Shown piece after piece: positions 33,591-42,301 of a stretch of DNA of 64,000 nt. Within the stretch, counting starts at the first letter, position 1. Each line of letters begins with the position of its first letter. The notes under the pieces are model-generated. The model made no database searches. It had not been told where the DNA came from and saw only the letters and a list, made by a program, of their open reading frames with translations. The DNA is from Lunatimonas sp. (GTDB lineage: Bacteria; Bacteroidota; Bacteroidia; Cytophagales; Cyclobacteriaceae): NCBI RefSeq assembly GCF_020832325.1, contig NZ_JAFIEU010000002.1, positions 62,001 to 126,000 of the forward strand, read 5' to 3'. The position numbers and the translations under genes were made by a program.

Positions 33591-34638
33591 AGATTTCAAA
33601 GCCATTATTATGGGCAATGGTTATCAATGGTTCAAGCGTTTCCTTTAACCTGGCCTTTCCCGTTTTCTCTATAAGAAGCCCATCAATGGAAGGGAAAATC
33701 GAGAGGTATTGCTCGATGTATTTAGAACGGGGAGCTTTTCTGAAAACGATCTCAAAACTCTTTCTTTGAATTTCAAAAAACACATCAAAAAATTGCGTGA
33801 GTCTAGGGAGTTTATCGCTTTTCGAAGAATTGACTGAACGATGGGCAGGAACCAAATTCCAGTTCAAATCATGTGATACGAAATTGTATGGCACAAAATG
33901 GTCTAGCGAATAATCTCTTTTAGTCAATAGATTGCCTGAATAAATACATCGTTGTTCTTTTACTTCATCAAAATACAAATTCCAATACCCCTTTTTGTGA
34001 TTTTCTAGGCTTCCTCTTCTTATAGGTTTTATCAATTTGTTTGGAATATCCGGAACATTTGGGTTATGCTTCTGAAGGAAAAGGCTTAAATTCCAAAAAC
34101 AAAAGTCTTTTAGGATGGCGGAATTTTTGGTCAGGTATTCCTGCCATGCAGGATTTACTTCCACATAGTCCCTTTGCAAAAAATAAGGGCTGTTGATTGC
34201 TGGATTCTTAGAGTGGACGTATATCTGTTTTTTCTTGTATTTAGACGGAAACCAGGGAGAAATAAACCAATGAGGAACCTGATTATCGAAATGGAGGAGG
34301 CAAGAAATGGATGCAGTGTCCTTACAGGTCAAAATGCTTTCCCAGACTTCATGTCGGGTTAAATCTATGGGGATTCCCCTTTGTTTGTGAAAAAAGGAAA
34401 TTGCTTCCTGTATCTTATCCTGCTTTCCAAAGGATAGCTTGTAATAGTTTATCGGGTACCATGCGTTCGCTAGCATGCGGGCAAAGATTTTCCGCTTTTC
34501 AATTTTAACCCCTTCTTCCTCAAGAAGCTGGAGCAATGACAGAAACCAGTAAAACTTGTACGTCGCCGATGTATTTTTAAAAGTGGCGGACAAAAGCTGA
34601 ACAGGTAGATTTTGATTTGGTGGTATATTAAAATTCAT
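33574..34638 (-). CDS. HNH endonuclease-domain protein
   Basis: 354 residues. The first 200 residues are helical and not assigned. The HNH domain (about 225-290) reads EQRCIYSGN, then YSLDHFVPYNFV (catalytic His) and HDLNWNLVPAHRSVNSSKSDKLP, the pattern of McrA-like HNH proteins, with only one clear zinc-site Cys. The stop lies inside the start of the methyltransferase-HIT gene, so the two are translationally coupled. It probably cleaves DNA, though the target (modified DNA, tRNA gene, phage DNA) cannot be told from sequence. Clear AT-rich composition suggests acquisition by transfer. Confidence 0.85.
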   Translation of the reverse strand: MNFNIPPNQNLPVQLLSATFKNTSATYKFYWFLSLLQLLEEEGVKIEKRKIFARMLANAWYPINYYKLSFGKQDKIQEAISFFHKQRGIPIDLTRHEVWESILTCKDTASISCLLHFDNQVPHWFISPWFPSKYKKKQIYVHSKNPAINSPYFLQRDYVEVNPAWQEYLTKNSAILKDFCFWNLSLFLQKHNPNVPDIPNKLIKPIRRGSLENHKKGYWNLYFDEVKEQRCIYSGNLLTKRDYSLDHFVPYNFVSHDLNWNLVPAHRSVNSSKSDKLPRLTQFFDVFFEIQRKSFEIVFRKAPRSKYIEQYLSIFPSIDGLLIEKTGKARLKETLEPLITIAHNNGFEIYEPKR

Positions 34639-34698
34639 AGCTTTTAAAAAAACAACATCAATATACTAAAACAGCCACGAAAAGTCAAAATTATCTTA

Positions 34699-35898
34699 TC
34701 AATCTACCGAATGCAAATACACCACCCTACTCGTCAACTCCATTCTGTCCAGACCACTGACCTCGATCAAGACTTCGTAGTACTTGGGGACAGCGCCCCA
34801 TGCGGTCTTCATCTCCTCTTCCAGGTCCAGGGCCAGTTGGGAATCCGTAAAGATCTTCAGGCTTTGTGTGGCACCCGTGTCCCAGATCCCCCCAAACACA
34901 TAGACCGCATTGCCGTTGGGTCCGGGCACCTTGGTCAGCACGGCATAGTCGGTGTGGTAGCCATTTGGGTCACCGAAGGGCGCATAGACCTTGCTTTCCC
35001 CTCCCTCCGACACACGAATCCCGTCTAATTCTGCGTCGTACAACAGCCGGGACCGCGGAAAAAAATCCCTGAAAAGCCCCAGCGTCTTCAGCATACCTAC
35101 CACCAACAGGTCCTGATCCTGAATTTCCTTCGGGTTAAAGCGGGACATGGTGCGGATAGAGTAATCTTTGCCCAGTACTCCAAACATCTCGGTCAGGTTC
35201 TTTATCCAGTGCGCACTGCCCTGTATCAAAAGGCCGTAGGTGGCTGGGTTCCATGTCAAATGGGGAGGCTGTTGTTGCTCTTTAAAGGACTCAAACTCCC
35301 TCAGGGAATTGATGCCGGCGTCCCGGATGGTTCGTGTGGTTCCCCGTTCCGGATCCTCTTCGTTGAAGATAAATAAGTCGCCCAGCAGTACCGTGGTCGG
35401 AAACCGGCTCCTTTGCAGGTCCGACCAAAGGGATGGTAGGGGTGCCGGACGGGTATCCGGGCCGGTTAGACGCATCGTCATATACATACCAGCAGCCGCC
35501 ACCAATAGCAGGATCAGTGCAGCTACCAGCTTTTTTTTAGACTTACGGGGTCTAGAGTGGCGCGGACTTAGCTGCAGGGCGTAGCTGCCTTTTGGTATGG
35601 TCAGGATGTCCGGTTCCTCGCTGCCTTCGTTGACGTAATAGGCTGCTAGTTTCTCCCGAAGCTTGTACATGTATACCCGGATCAGCGTACTCTGTGAGGG
35701 GTCATAGTCCTCCTTTCCAAATATCTCTGCCGCGATCGTAGCCTCTTTGGGCACATTTTCGGCCGCCGTACACCTCGCTAGGTAGCGGAGCAGATTGGCA
35801 TAGGTGAGGGACCTCCCAAAGGATTTGCTTTGAATGATCCGATCTACAATTTGCTCATAATCTTGGGTATGCATGGACGATTTACTTTCTCCATTCAA
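34699..35898 (-). CDS. Winged-helix membrane protein (transmembrane regulator-like)
   Basis: 399 residues; the internal Met at 35874 is an alternative start. The N-terminal 105 residues are like an OmpR/ToxR-type winged helix (STLIRVYMYKLREKLAAYY, ILTIPKGSYAL). A single membrane helix (about 124-142) follows, then a 250-residue extracytoplasmic domain starting SLWSDLQRSRFPTTVLLGDLF. It is divergent from the DUF1553-DUF1501-NHL operon with only 117 bases between, which suggests that it regulates that operon in response to an external ligand. The layout is ToxR-like: DNA-binding inside, sensing outside. It is not a response regulator because no receiver domain is present. Confidence 0.82.
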   Translation of the reverse strand: MNGESKSSMHTQDYEQIVDRIIQSKSFGRSLTYANLLRYLARCTAAENVPKEATIAAEIFGKEDYDPSQSTLIRVYMYKLREKLAAYYVNEGSEEPDILTIPKGSYALQLSPRHSRPRKSKKKLVAALILLLVAAAGMYMTMRLTGPDTRPAPLPSLWSDLQRSRFPTTVLLGDLFIFNEEDPERGTTRTIRDAGINSLREFESFKEQQQPPHLTWNPATYGLLIQGSAHWIKNLTEMFGVLGKDYSIRTMSRFNPKEIQDQDLLVVGMLKTLGLFRDFFPRSRLLYDAELDGIRVSEGGESKVYAPFGDPNGYHTDYAVLTKVPGPNGNAVYVFGGIWDTGATQSLKIFTDSQLALDLEEEMKTAWGAVPKYYEVLIEVSGLDRMELTSRVVYLHSVD

Positions 35899-35965
35899 AG
35901 ATAATCATTAATTTTAACTGTTAACAAAACGGTTTTTTAACGGAATTTCCGCAGATATAAAGGTG

Positions 35966-35973
35966 TATATTTG
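35966..35973 (+). promoter_or_regulatory. Candidate -7 element of the DUF1553 operon
   Basis: TATATTTG fits TAnnTTTG, 41 bases before the ATG at 36015, in the divergent region shared with the winged-helix gene. Confidence 0.5.
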
Positions 35974-36014
35974 GATTTCGTGAAAGAACGTACAACAAAC
36001 CCAAGGAATCAAGC

Positions 36015-39000
36015 ATGATGTTATGTAAGGACAGGCGATGGATTTTCTCACTGAACGTTGCCGGGCTATGCCTGCTACTTGCCTGCGGGCGATGGGAAGC
36101 CCCCGACGAGGTGGCCATCCATTTTAAGGACCTGCCGGAGCAGATCGACTTCAACTACCACGTGAAGCCTATTCTATCCGACAAGTGTTTTGCCTGCCAC
36201 GGGCCGGATGCCACCAATCAGTTGTCCAGCTTTCGGATAGACTTGGAGGAGTACGCCTTTGCCGCCTTAGAGGGAAGTCCGGGGAAAAAGGCCCTTGTGC
36301 CAGGCAAGCCCGGAAAGAGCGACGCCCTCCTTCGGATGCTATCCCAAGATGCCGCCTACCAAATGCCTCCGCCGGAATCCCACCTTACTTTGGAGCCTAG
36401 GGAAATCGCCCTCATAGCCAAATGGATCGAACAAGGTGCCGAGTATAAACCCCATTGGTCCTTTATTCAGCCCGAAAAGGCATCTCCTCCTTCAACCCGA
36501 TTCGCAGACTGGGCAGTAAACGACATAGACCGGTTTGTAGGGAAGAAACTGGAAGCGCATAACCTGTCTCCTTCGCGGGAAGCTTCCAAAGAAACCCTGA
36601 TCCGCCGGCTTAGCTTTGATCTGACCGGCTTGCCGCCCACTTTGGAGGAAATCGAAGCCTTTGTCCAGGACGAATCTCCCGATGCCTATGAGCGGCTGGT
36701 AGAAAAATACCTGGCATCTCCCGCCTACGGGGAGCGCATGGCAGCCGATTGGATGGACGTGGCCCGGTATGCCGATTCGGACGGTTACCTCGACGACAAG
36801 CACCGGGATTTCAGTCCCTACCGGGATTGGGTCATTCAGGCCTTTAACGATAACATGACCTACGAGCAGTTTATCACCTGGCAGCTCGCAGGAGATCAGA
36901 TCGATCACCCATCCAAGGAAAGTATATTGGCTACGGCCTTTAACCGACTTCATAAGCGGAACTCCGAGGCAGGAATCGTCTTTGAGGAGTATCGGGTGGA
37001 GTATGTCGCAGACCGTGCCCAAACGGTGGGTAAGGCCATCATGGGGCTTACCATGGAATGTGCCCGATGCCACGACCACAAGTATGATCCCATCACCCAA
37101 CGCGAATACTTTGAACTATTTGCCTTTTTTAACAGCACCAATGAGATCGGCACGGCCGTGTACGGACCAGGACAAGTGCCGGGACCTTCGCTGCTGCTGA
37201 CAGATGAAGAACAGGAAAAATTGCTAAACTACCTGGATGCACAAATACGCGAAGATAGCGACGAGCTGCATGCGTTGTTGAAGGTAGAAGCACCGGATCT
37301 GCATGCTTGGTCGGAGCAACCCGACCGGGTCTTGGCTTCGGTAGAAAAAGGCCTACGGGATGGATTGGTCGCCTATTACCCGCTGGACCGCCTAGATGCC
37401 CAGGAGCAGCCGGGCCAGTATACGAGCCCCAATGCCGTTCCAAATGGAAAGCCAATCCGGGTCAAGGAACCCGACAGCGGCAAGGGCTTTCGGGGGGAAG
37501 GTATCTTCCTAAACGATTACACCACGTTGACCCTTCCCGAAAAAGTGGGCTGGTTTGACCATACGGACCCTTTCAGTGTGTCGTTGGCGGTTTTTCCGGA
37601 AAAGGAGTTTGAAGAGGCGGGTATATTTTACCATTGCGAGGATATCCGACTCGGATTAAAGGGGTACTCCCTTTTTTTGGAGGACAACCGATTGAAGTTT
37701 ATCATTTCCTATTCTTGGCCCACCAATGCCATACAGGTGGAGACCGTGGATCCAATTCCCGTGCAGGAGTGGACGCAGGTTACCCTGACCTACGATGGGC
37801 AGGGAAAAGCCGCCGGCATTGGGATTTACCTAAACGGAAAGCCGGTACCGGTGCAGGTGAAAGCCGATAACCTATACAAGTCCATCCTGTTCAAGCCCGA
37901 TATTCATACCTATGGGTTCCGGGGCCTAATCTTGGGAGAGCGGGACAAGATGAAGACCTTCCTCAAAAGCGGGTTGGATGAGCTCGCAGTATTCGCTACC
38001 GAGCTGACTCCGCTCGAGGTGATGCAGCTATACGACCGGGAATCTGTCAAGAGCGCCCTTTCCGAGCCCACAAAGCCTCAGCAGTTTGAGTTGATACGTG
38101 CTCAGTATCTGAAGCGGGAATCAGTAGAGGTAAGGCGCTTGCAGGAAAGGATCCGGACCAAAAAGAGGGAAAAGATGCAGTTGGTGGAGGACATTCCGGA
38201 GATCATGGTGTTGGGAGATACCGAGGAGCCTCGCGCTACCTTTGTATTGGACCGAGGGTTATACAGTGAACCTACCGAGGAGGTTTTCCCGGCTTTGCCG
38301 GAAAGGGTTCTGCCATTTGACGAAAGCCTGCCCAGAAATCGGCTTGGCCTGGCGAAGTGGCTGTTTGATCCCGAAAACCCGCTTACGGCGAGGGTTTTTG
38401 TGAACCGCCTCTGGCAGATGCACTTTGGCAAAGGCTTGGTGGCTACTGCCGATGACTTTGGTAATCAAGGGAGCCTGCCTACCCATCCGGAATTGCTGGA
38501 TTGGCTGGCGGTGACTTTTCAGGAGTCGGGATGGGACATCAAGCACATGCATAGGCTGATGGTCCTTTCTGCTACCTACCGGCAGTCCTCTTATGTCAGC
38601 CCCGAATTGTTGGAAGTAGATCCGGCAAATGACCTCTTGGCCCGCGGGCCCAGTTACCGCATGACGGCCGAGATGGTACGCGATAATGCGCTCGCAGTAA
38701 GCGGTCTGTTGTCGACACGGGTGGGTGGTCCCAGCGCCTATCCCTACCAACCAGAAGGATTGTGGGATGAGTTATCCTCCAAGTCCTGGCGCTACAAGTA
38801 CCTACAGGAACCAGGCGAGGGGCTGTATCGGAGAAGTTTGTACACGATATGGAAAAGGACCTCAGGGCCACCTTCCATGATGATCTTCGATGTGGGGGAT
38901 CGAAACGAATGCTCCGTACGGCGAAGGCAAACCAGTACACCACTACAAGCCTTGGTGCTGCTGAACGACCCACAATACCTAGAGGCAGCCCGGATACTGG

Positions 39001-39281
39001 CAGAAAATCTGCTGGAAACCTCTCCGGAACGGGAGGCTAGGCTAAAAAGGGCTTTCCTGCTAAGCATAGGACGGACACCGGGCGAGCGGGAGTTTGAGCT
39101 GGTACGCAAGTATCACCAAGAAGAGTTGGAGAAATTTCGCGTGAATAACCAAGATGCCATTGCCTATGTGGGCATTGGTAGCACACCGCTGAGGCCGGGA
39201 TCAGATCCCGTAGAGGTGGCCGCACTAGCCACCGTCATCAATGGTCTTATGAATACTTCCGACGGATACACCATTAGATAA
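36015..39281 (+). CDS. DUF1549/DUF1553 protein with planctomycete-type cytochrome domain and LamG insert
   Basis: 1088 residues, lipoprotein-like signal (LCLLLACGRW). Domains in order: PSCyt1 c-type haem domain with CFACHGPD (about 55-60), DUF1549/PSCyt2 (about 155-370) containing a second CxxCH-like CARCHDHKYDPI, a LamG/concanavalin-like insert (about 445-680), and C-terminal DUF1553/PSD1 (about 770-1040) with NPLTARVFVNRLWQMHFGKG and RRRQTSTPLQALVLLNDP. Such proteins are abundant in Planctomycetes and always sit with DUF1501 proteins. They are thought to handle glycans or sulfated compounds outside the cell, but no activity is established. It is the first gene of a three-gene operon. Confidence 0.9.
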   Translation: MMLCKDRRWIFSLNVAGLCLLLACGRWEAPDEVAIHFKDLPEQIDFNYHVKPILSDKCFACHGPDATNQLSSFRIDLEEYAFAALEGSPGKKALVPGKPGKSDALLRMLSQDAAYQMPPPESHLTLEPREIALIAKWIEQGAEYKPHWSFIQPEKASPPSTRFADWAVNDIDRFVGKKLEAHNLSPSREASKETLIRRLSFDLTGLPPTLEEIEAFVQDESPDAYERLVEKYLASPAYGERMAADWMDVARYADSDGYLDDKHRDFSPYRDWVIQAFNDNMTYEQFITWQLAGDQIDHPSKESILATAFNRLHKRNSEAGIVFEEYRVEYVADRAQTVGKAIMGLTMECARCHDHKYDPITQREYFELFAFFNSTNEIGTAVYGPGQVPGPSLLLTDEEQEKLLNYLDAQIREDSDELHALLKVEAPDLHAWSEQPDRVLASVEKGLRDGLVAYYPLDRLDAQEQPGQYTSPNAVPNGKPIRVKEPDSGKGFRGEGIFLNDYTTLTLPEKVGWFDHTDPFSVSLAVFPEKEFEEAGIFYHCEDIRLGLKGYSLFLEDNRLKFIISYSWPTNAIQVETVDPIPVQEWTQVTLTYDGQGKAAGIGIYLNGKPVPVQVKADNLYKSILFKPDIHTYGFRGLILGERDKMKTFLKSGLDELAVFATELTPLEVMQLYDRESVKSALSEPTKPQQFELIRAQYLKRESVEVRRLQERIRTKKREKMQLVEDIPEIMVLGDTEEPRATFVLDRGLYSEPTEEVFPALPERVLPFDESLPRNRLGLAKWLFDPENPLTARVFVNRLWQMHFGKGLVATADDFGNQGSLPTHPELLDWLAVTFQESGWDIKHMHRLMVLSATYRQSSYVSPELLEVDPANDLLARGPSYRMTAEMVRDNALAVSGLLSTRVGGPSAYPYQPEGLWDELSSKSWRYKYLQEPGEGLYRRSLYTIWKRTSGPPSMMIFDVGDRNECSVRRRQTSTPLQALVLLNDPQYLEAARILAENLLETSPEREARLKRAFLLSIGRTPGEREFELVRKYHQEELEKFRVNNQDAIAYVGIGSTPLRPGSDPVEVAALATVINGLMNTSDGYTIR

Positions 39282-39288
39282 GAAAGCG

Positions 39289-40758
39289 ATGGATGAATAT
39301 TTAAAGCATTTGCAGTTTACCGAAAGCAGAAGGGGATTTCTCAAGAAAACATCCATGGGGTTTGGCGCCATTGCTTTGGCGTCGCTAATGGGTAAATCGG
39401 GATCCTTTGCCGAGGAGTTGGCTGCGCCTCGGGGGGCGGCGGGCATGGGTGGGTTGCTAAATGGCACCCATTTTCCTCCCAAGGCCAAGCGGGTCATCTA
39501 CCTGTTTCAAAGTGGCGGGCCCTCCCAGATCGAAACCTTTGACTACAAGCCTGAACTGGCCAAATGGCACGGTCAGGAGATACCTCCCTCCGTACAAGGA
39601 ACCCAGCGAAATTCCGGCATGGTGTCTGACCAGTCGACTTTTCCCCTGGTTAAGTCCATTTATGACTTCAAACAATACGGCCAATCCGGCGCCTGGGTTA
39701 GCGAGCTGTTTCCCCATACCGCCAAGGTTGTGGATGATCTGTGCATCATCAAGTCCCTAAAGACCGAAGCAATTAACCACGAGCCGGCGGTGATGTTTGT
39801 GCAGACAGGTAGTCAGCTGAGCGGGAGACCATCGATCGGTTCTTGGGTAAGTTATGGCTTGGGCAGTGACAACAAAAATATGCCCTCCTTTGTGGTATTG
39901 ATATCCCAAAGCCAGGGAGACCAGCCGCTAAACTCCAATGCGTGGGGCAACGGTTTCTTGCCATCCCATCATCAGGGGGTGCAGTTTCGTTCGGGCAAGG
40001 ACCCTGTGCTGTACCTGAACAATCCCCACGGCATTCACGATCAGGACCGGAAGAAGGCCCTTTCCTTTATCGAAGAACTAAACCACGAGCAATTCGAGAT
40101 ATGGAATGATCCCGAAATCCACTCCAAAATAAGCCAATACGAAATGGCTTATCGCATGCAAAACTCCGTTCCGGATGCGGTGAATCTCTCCGAAGAGCCC
40201 GAACACATCTATAAACTGTATGGAGACGATGCCCGGATTCCGGGCACCTACGCGGCCAATTGCCTTCAGGCGAGGCGTCTTGCGGAGCGGGATGTGAAGT
40301 TTATACAGCTTTACCACATGGGATGGGATCAGCACGGGAATCTGCCACGAGGCATCAAAACCCAGGCACAGGCCACCGATCAGGCTACCGCAGGCCTGAT
40401 TATGGATCTCAAACAGCGAGGGCTTTTGGACGATACCTTGGTCATCTGGGGAGGGGAGTTTGGCAGAACGAGTTTTTCCCAGGGTAGGCTTACCAAGGAC
40501 AATTATGGCAGAGACCATCATCCCGGCTGTTTTACCATGTGGATGGCAGGTGCAGGTGTTAAGCCCGGCATCGTCTACGGCGAGACGGACGAGTTTAGCT
40601 ACAACGTGGCCGAAAACGGCGTGCACGTGCATGATTTTCAAGCCACCCTGCTCCACTTGATGGGCGTCGATCACGAGCGGCTTACATTTAAGCATCAAGG
40701 GAGAAGATACCGCCTCACCGATGTGCACGGACACGTAGTCAAGGATATTTTAACCTAA
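39289..40758 (+). CDS. DUF1501 sulfatase-like protein, Tat-exported
   Basis: 489 residues. The N-terminus ESRRGFLKKTSMGFGAIALAS is a twin-arginine signal. The DUF1501 core shows RVIYLFQSGGPSQIETFDYKP, KTEAINHEPAVMFVQTG and a C-terminal LVIWGGEFGRTSFSQ with GRDHHPGCFTMWMAGAG, which give the Asp and His metal ligands of the alkaline phosphatase/sulfatase superfamily. There is no Cys/Ser sulfatase maturation motif. It lies 7 bases after the DUF1553 gene, its constant partner. The exported pair probably works together on an extracellular substrate. Confidence 0.9.
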   Translation: MDEYLKHLQFTESRRGFLKKTSMGFGAIALASLMGKSGSFAEELAAPRGAAGMGGLLNGTHFPPKAKRVIYLFQSGGPSQIETFDYKPELAKWHGQEIPPSVQGTQRNSGMVSDQSTFPLVKSIYDFKQYGQSGAWVSELFPHTAKVVDDLCIIKSLKTEAINHEPAVMFVQTGSQLSGRPSIGSWVSYGLGSDNKNMPSFVVLISQSQGDQPLNSNAWGNGFLPSHHQGVQFRSGKDPVLYLNNPHGIHDQDRKKALSFIEELNHEQFEIWNDPEIHSKISQYEMAYRMQNSVPDAVNLSEEPEHIYKLYGDDARIPGTYAANCLQARRLAERDVKFIQLYHMGWDQHGNLPRGIKTQAQATDQATAGLIMDLKQRGLLDDTLVIWGGEFGRTSFSQGRLTKDNYGRDHHPGCFTMWMAGAGVKPGIVYGETDEFSYNVAENGVHVHDFQATLLHLMGVDHERLTFKHQGRRYRLTDVHGHVVKDILT

Positions 40759-40766
40759 AAGAAGGA

Positions 40767-41831
40767 ATGGCAAATAGACGGGAGTTTTTGAAAGCATCGG
40801 CCTTGGGGGCCGTGTCATTGGGAACAGGTGTCAATACCTTTCACATCGGCAAAACAAAACGGCATCTCTCAGACGAGCTGTTGGGCCATGGAGACTTCCA
40901 ATACCGATTGGACCGAGCCTGGGGCGATCTGGATCCGGCCAGGACCCCGGTAAACAACTGCCACGAAATGGTGATGGACCGAAGGGACCGACTTTTTATG
41001 CTAACGGATCACCCTAAAAATAATATCATTGTCTACGATACCGGAGGCAAGCTGTTGTTTACCTGGACTCTAGGCTTTTCGGGTGCCCATGGGCTCACCC
41101 TGGTAGATGAGGGCGATGCGGAGTACTTGTATGTGACCGATTCCGGTTTGGGAAAAGTGGTGAAATGTACATTGGATGGAAACGTGGTCATGGAATTACC
41201 CACTCCGCTGCAGGTAGGTACCTATACCGAAACCATGCCCTACCGCCCTACGGAAACAGCGGTAGCCCCTAACGGAGACATCTATGTAGCCGACGGCTAC
41301 GGAGCTCAGTTTATCCTTCAGTTTGACGCCAAGGGACAGTTTATCCGGAAATTTGGTGGAGATAGTTTTTTACAGCCGGATAAGTTCAAGCAGGTACATG
41401 GTGTGGCGATGGATCTAAGAGACCCCAAAAATCCTACCCTGTTATGCTCGGCGCGAATAAAAAACACCTTCAAGCGCTTTACCTTGGACGGGCAACACCT
41501 GGAAGATATCTATTTGCCTGGTGCGTTCATCAGTAGGCCCGTATTGGACGGCGATAACCTCTATTCCGGGGTTTGCTTTGGCATGTCAGAAGGGAATTAC
41601 AACATGCAGTTGAACAAAGGTTTCATTACTATTTTGGATAAAAATAACCTGGTGGTATCCAATCCTGGAGGAACGGCTCCGCGTTATGAAAACGGGAAGT
41701 TGACCCTCATGCTTCAAGAGGCACCTGTTTTTAAACACTGCCACGATGTGTGCGTGGACCGGGATAAAAATCTATACGCATGTCAATGGAACGCGGGTGG
41801 CATTTATCCCTATAAGCTGCACCGTGTTTGA
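40767..41831 (+). CDS. NHL-repeat beta-propeller protein, Tat-exported
   Basis: 354 residues. It has a short Tat signal (ANRREFLKASALGAVSLGTG). The body has NHL-like blades: GAHGLTLVDEGDAEYLYVTDSG, TAVAPNGDIYVADGYGAQFILQFD, FKQVHGVAMDLRDP and CHDVCVDRDKNLYACQWNAGG. Two His are placed in the family pattern of peptidyl-glycine lyase-like propellers, but no further support exists. It starts 9 bases after the DUF1501 gene and is the last of the operon. Confidence 0.85.
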   Translation: MANRREFLKASALGAVSLGTGVNTFHIGKTKRHLSDELLGHGDFQYRLDRAWGDLDPARTPVNNCHEMVMDRRDRLFMLTDHPKNNIIVYDTGGKLLFTWTLGFSGAHGLTLVDEGDAEYLYVTDSGLGKVVKCTLDGNVVMELPTPLQVGTYTETMPYRPTETAVAPNGDIYVADGYGAQFILQFDAKGQFIRKFGGDSFLQPDKFKQVHGVAMDLRDPKNPTLLCSARIKNTFKRFTLDGQHLEDIYLPGAFISRPVLDGDNLYSGVCFGMSEGNYNMQLNKGFITILDKNNLVVSNPGGTAPRYENGKLTLMLQEAPVFKHCHDVCVDRDKNLYACQWNAGGIYPYKLHRV

Positions 41832-41879
41832 AAGGCACGAGCTTATCCCCCACCTTAGCTGCACTACCCCTTTAAACTG

Positions 41880-41912
41880 AAAAAAGCTATGAAACAATGT
41901 CTCATAGCTTTA
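41880..41912 (-). terminator. Terminator of the tRNA-like RNA
   Basis: Minus strand AAAGCTATGA-GACATTGTT-TCATAGCTTT followed by TTTT. On the plus strand the same hairpin might end the NHL operon, but the T tract is poor there. Confidence 0.8.
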
Positions 41913-41942
41913 GTCAATTAACAATAAACCCAAAATAACCTG

Positions 41943-42066
41943 CTGTAGGAGAAGGATTCGAACCTCCACGGGGCAGTTAGGCGAAACACGAGCTCCATGT
42001 TTGCTTTATCCTTAGCTCCCCACCCCCGAGACCGGAGGGCATGTCTGCCAGTTTCATCACCCTACA
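41943..42066 (-). ncRNA. Class II tRNA-like RNA with abnormal anticodon loop and long variable arm
   Basis: 124 bases that fold as a tRNA: acceptor TGTAGGG/TCCTACA, Leu/Ser-type D arm (ATGAAACTGGCAGACAT), T arm GGAGG-TTCGAAT-CCTTC, discriminator G. The anticodon arm is CCCTC-CGGTCTC-GGGGG, with G instead of the universal T at position 33. The variable region is about 55 bases and carries its own hairpin (GCAAACA ... TGTTTCGC). It has an exact promoter and a terminator, so it is probably expressed. It may be a divergent tRNA, a tRNA-derived regulatory RNA or a decoy. It does not fit tRNA-Sec (no 8-bp acceptor stem or TCA anticodon). Confidence 0.65.
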
Positions 42067-42111
42067 TTGTCAACAAACCTTTTCGACACGTTTTGTCTTT
42101 GTTTGATATTT

Positions 42112-42143
42112 CAAAGGTAGTATAAGGCAGTGTGTTTTGCAAA
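42112..42143 (-). promoter_or_regulatory. Promoter of the tRNA-like RNA
   Basis: Minus strand TTTG-N20-TACCTTTG, an exact consensus promoter, 45 bases before the tRNA-like 5' end. The remaining gap up to 42301 shows only AT-rich sequence. Confidence 0.8.
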
Positions 42144-42301
42144 TAATATAAAAAAAATATTTAAAAAATACATATATCGTAAAAATAAACCTTATTTGTT
42201 AACGAATCATAAATTTCATATCGCTGAAAGGCAGGGCTTATTGAAAAATACTTAATCGGTTTTTTGAGCGGAAGATGGAGAAAATCCTTCTCGGATCGGT
42301 T

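Noticed and set aside
41943-42066. tRNA-Sec (selC) for the class II tRNA-like RNA
   Set aside because: The acceptor stem is 7 bp with a 5-bp T stem, the D arm is of Leu/Ser type, and the anticodon is not TCA.
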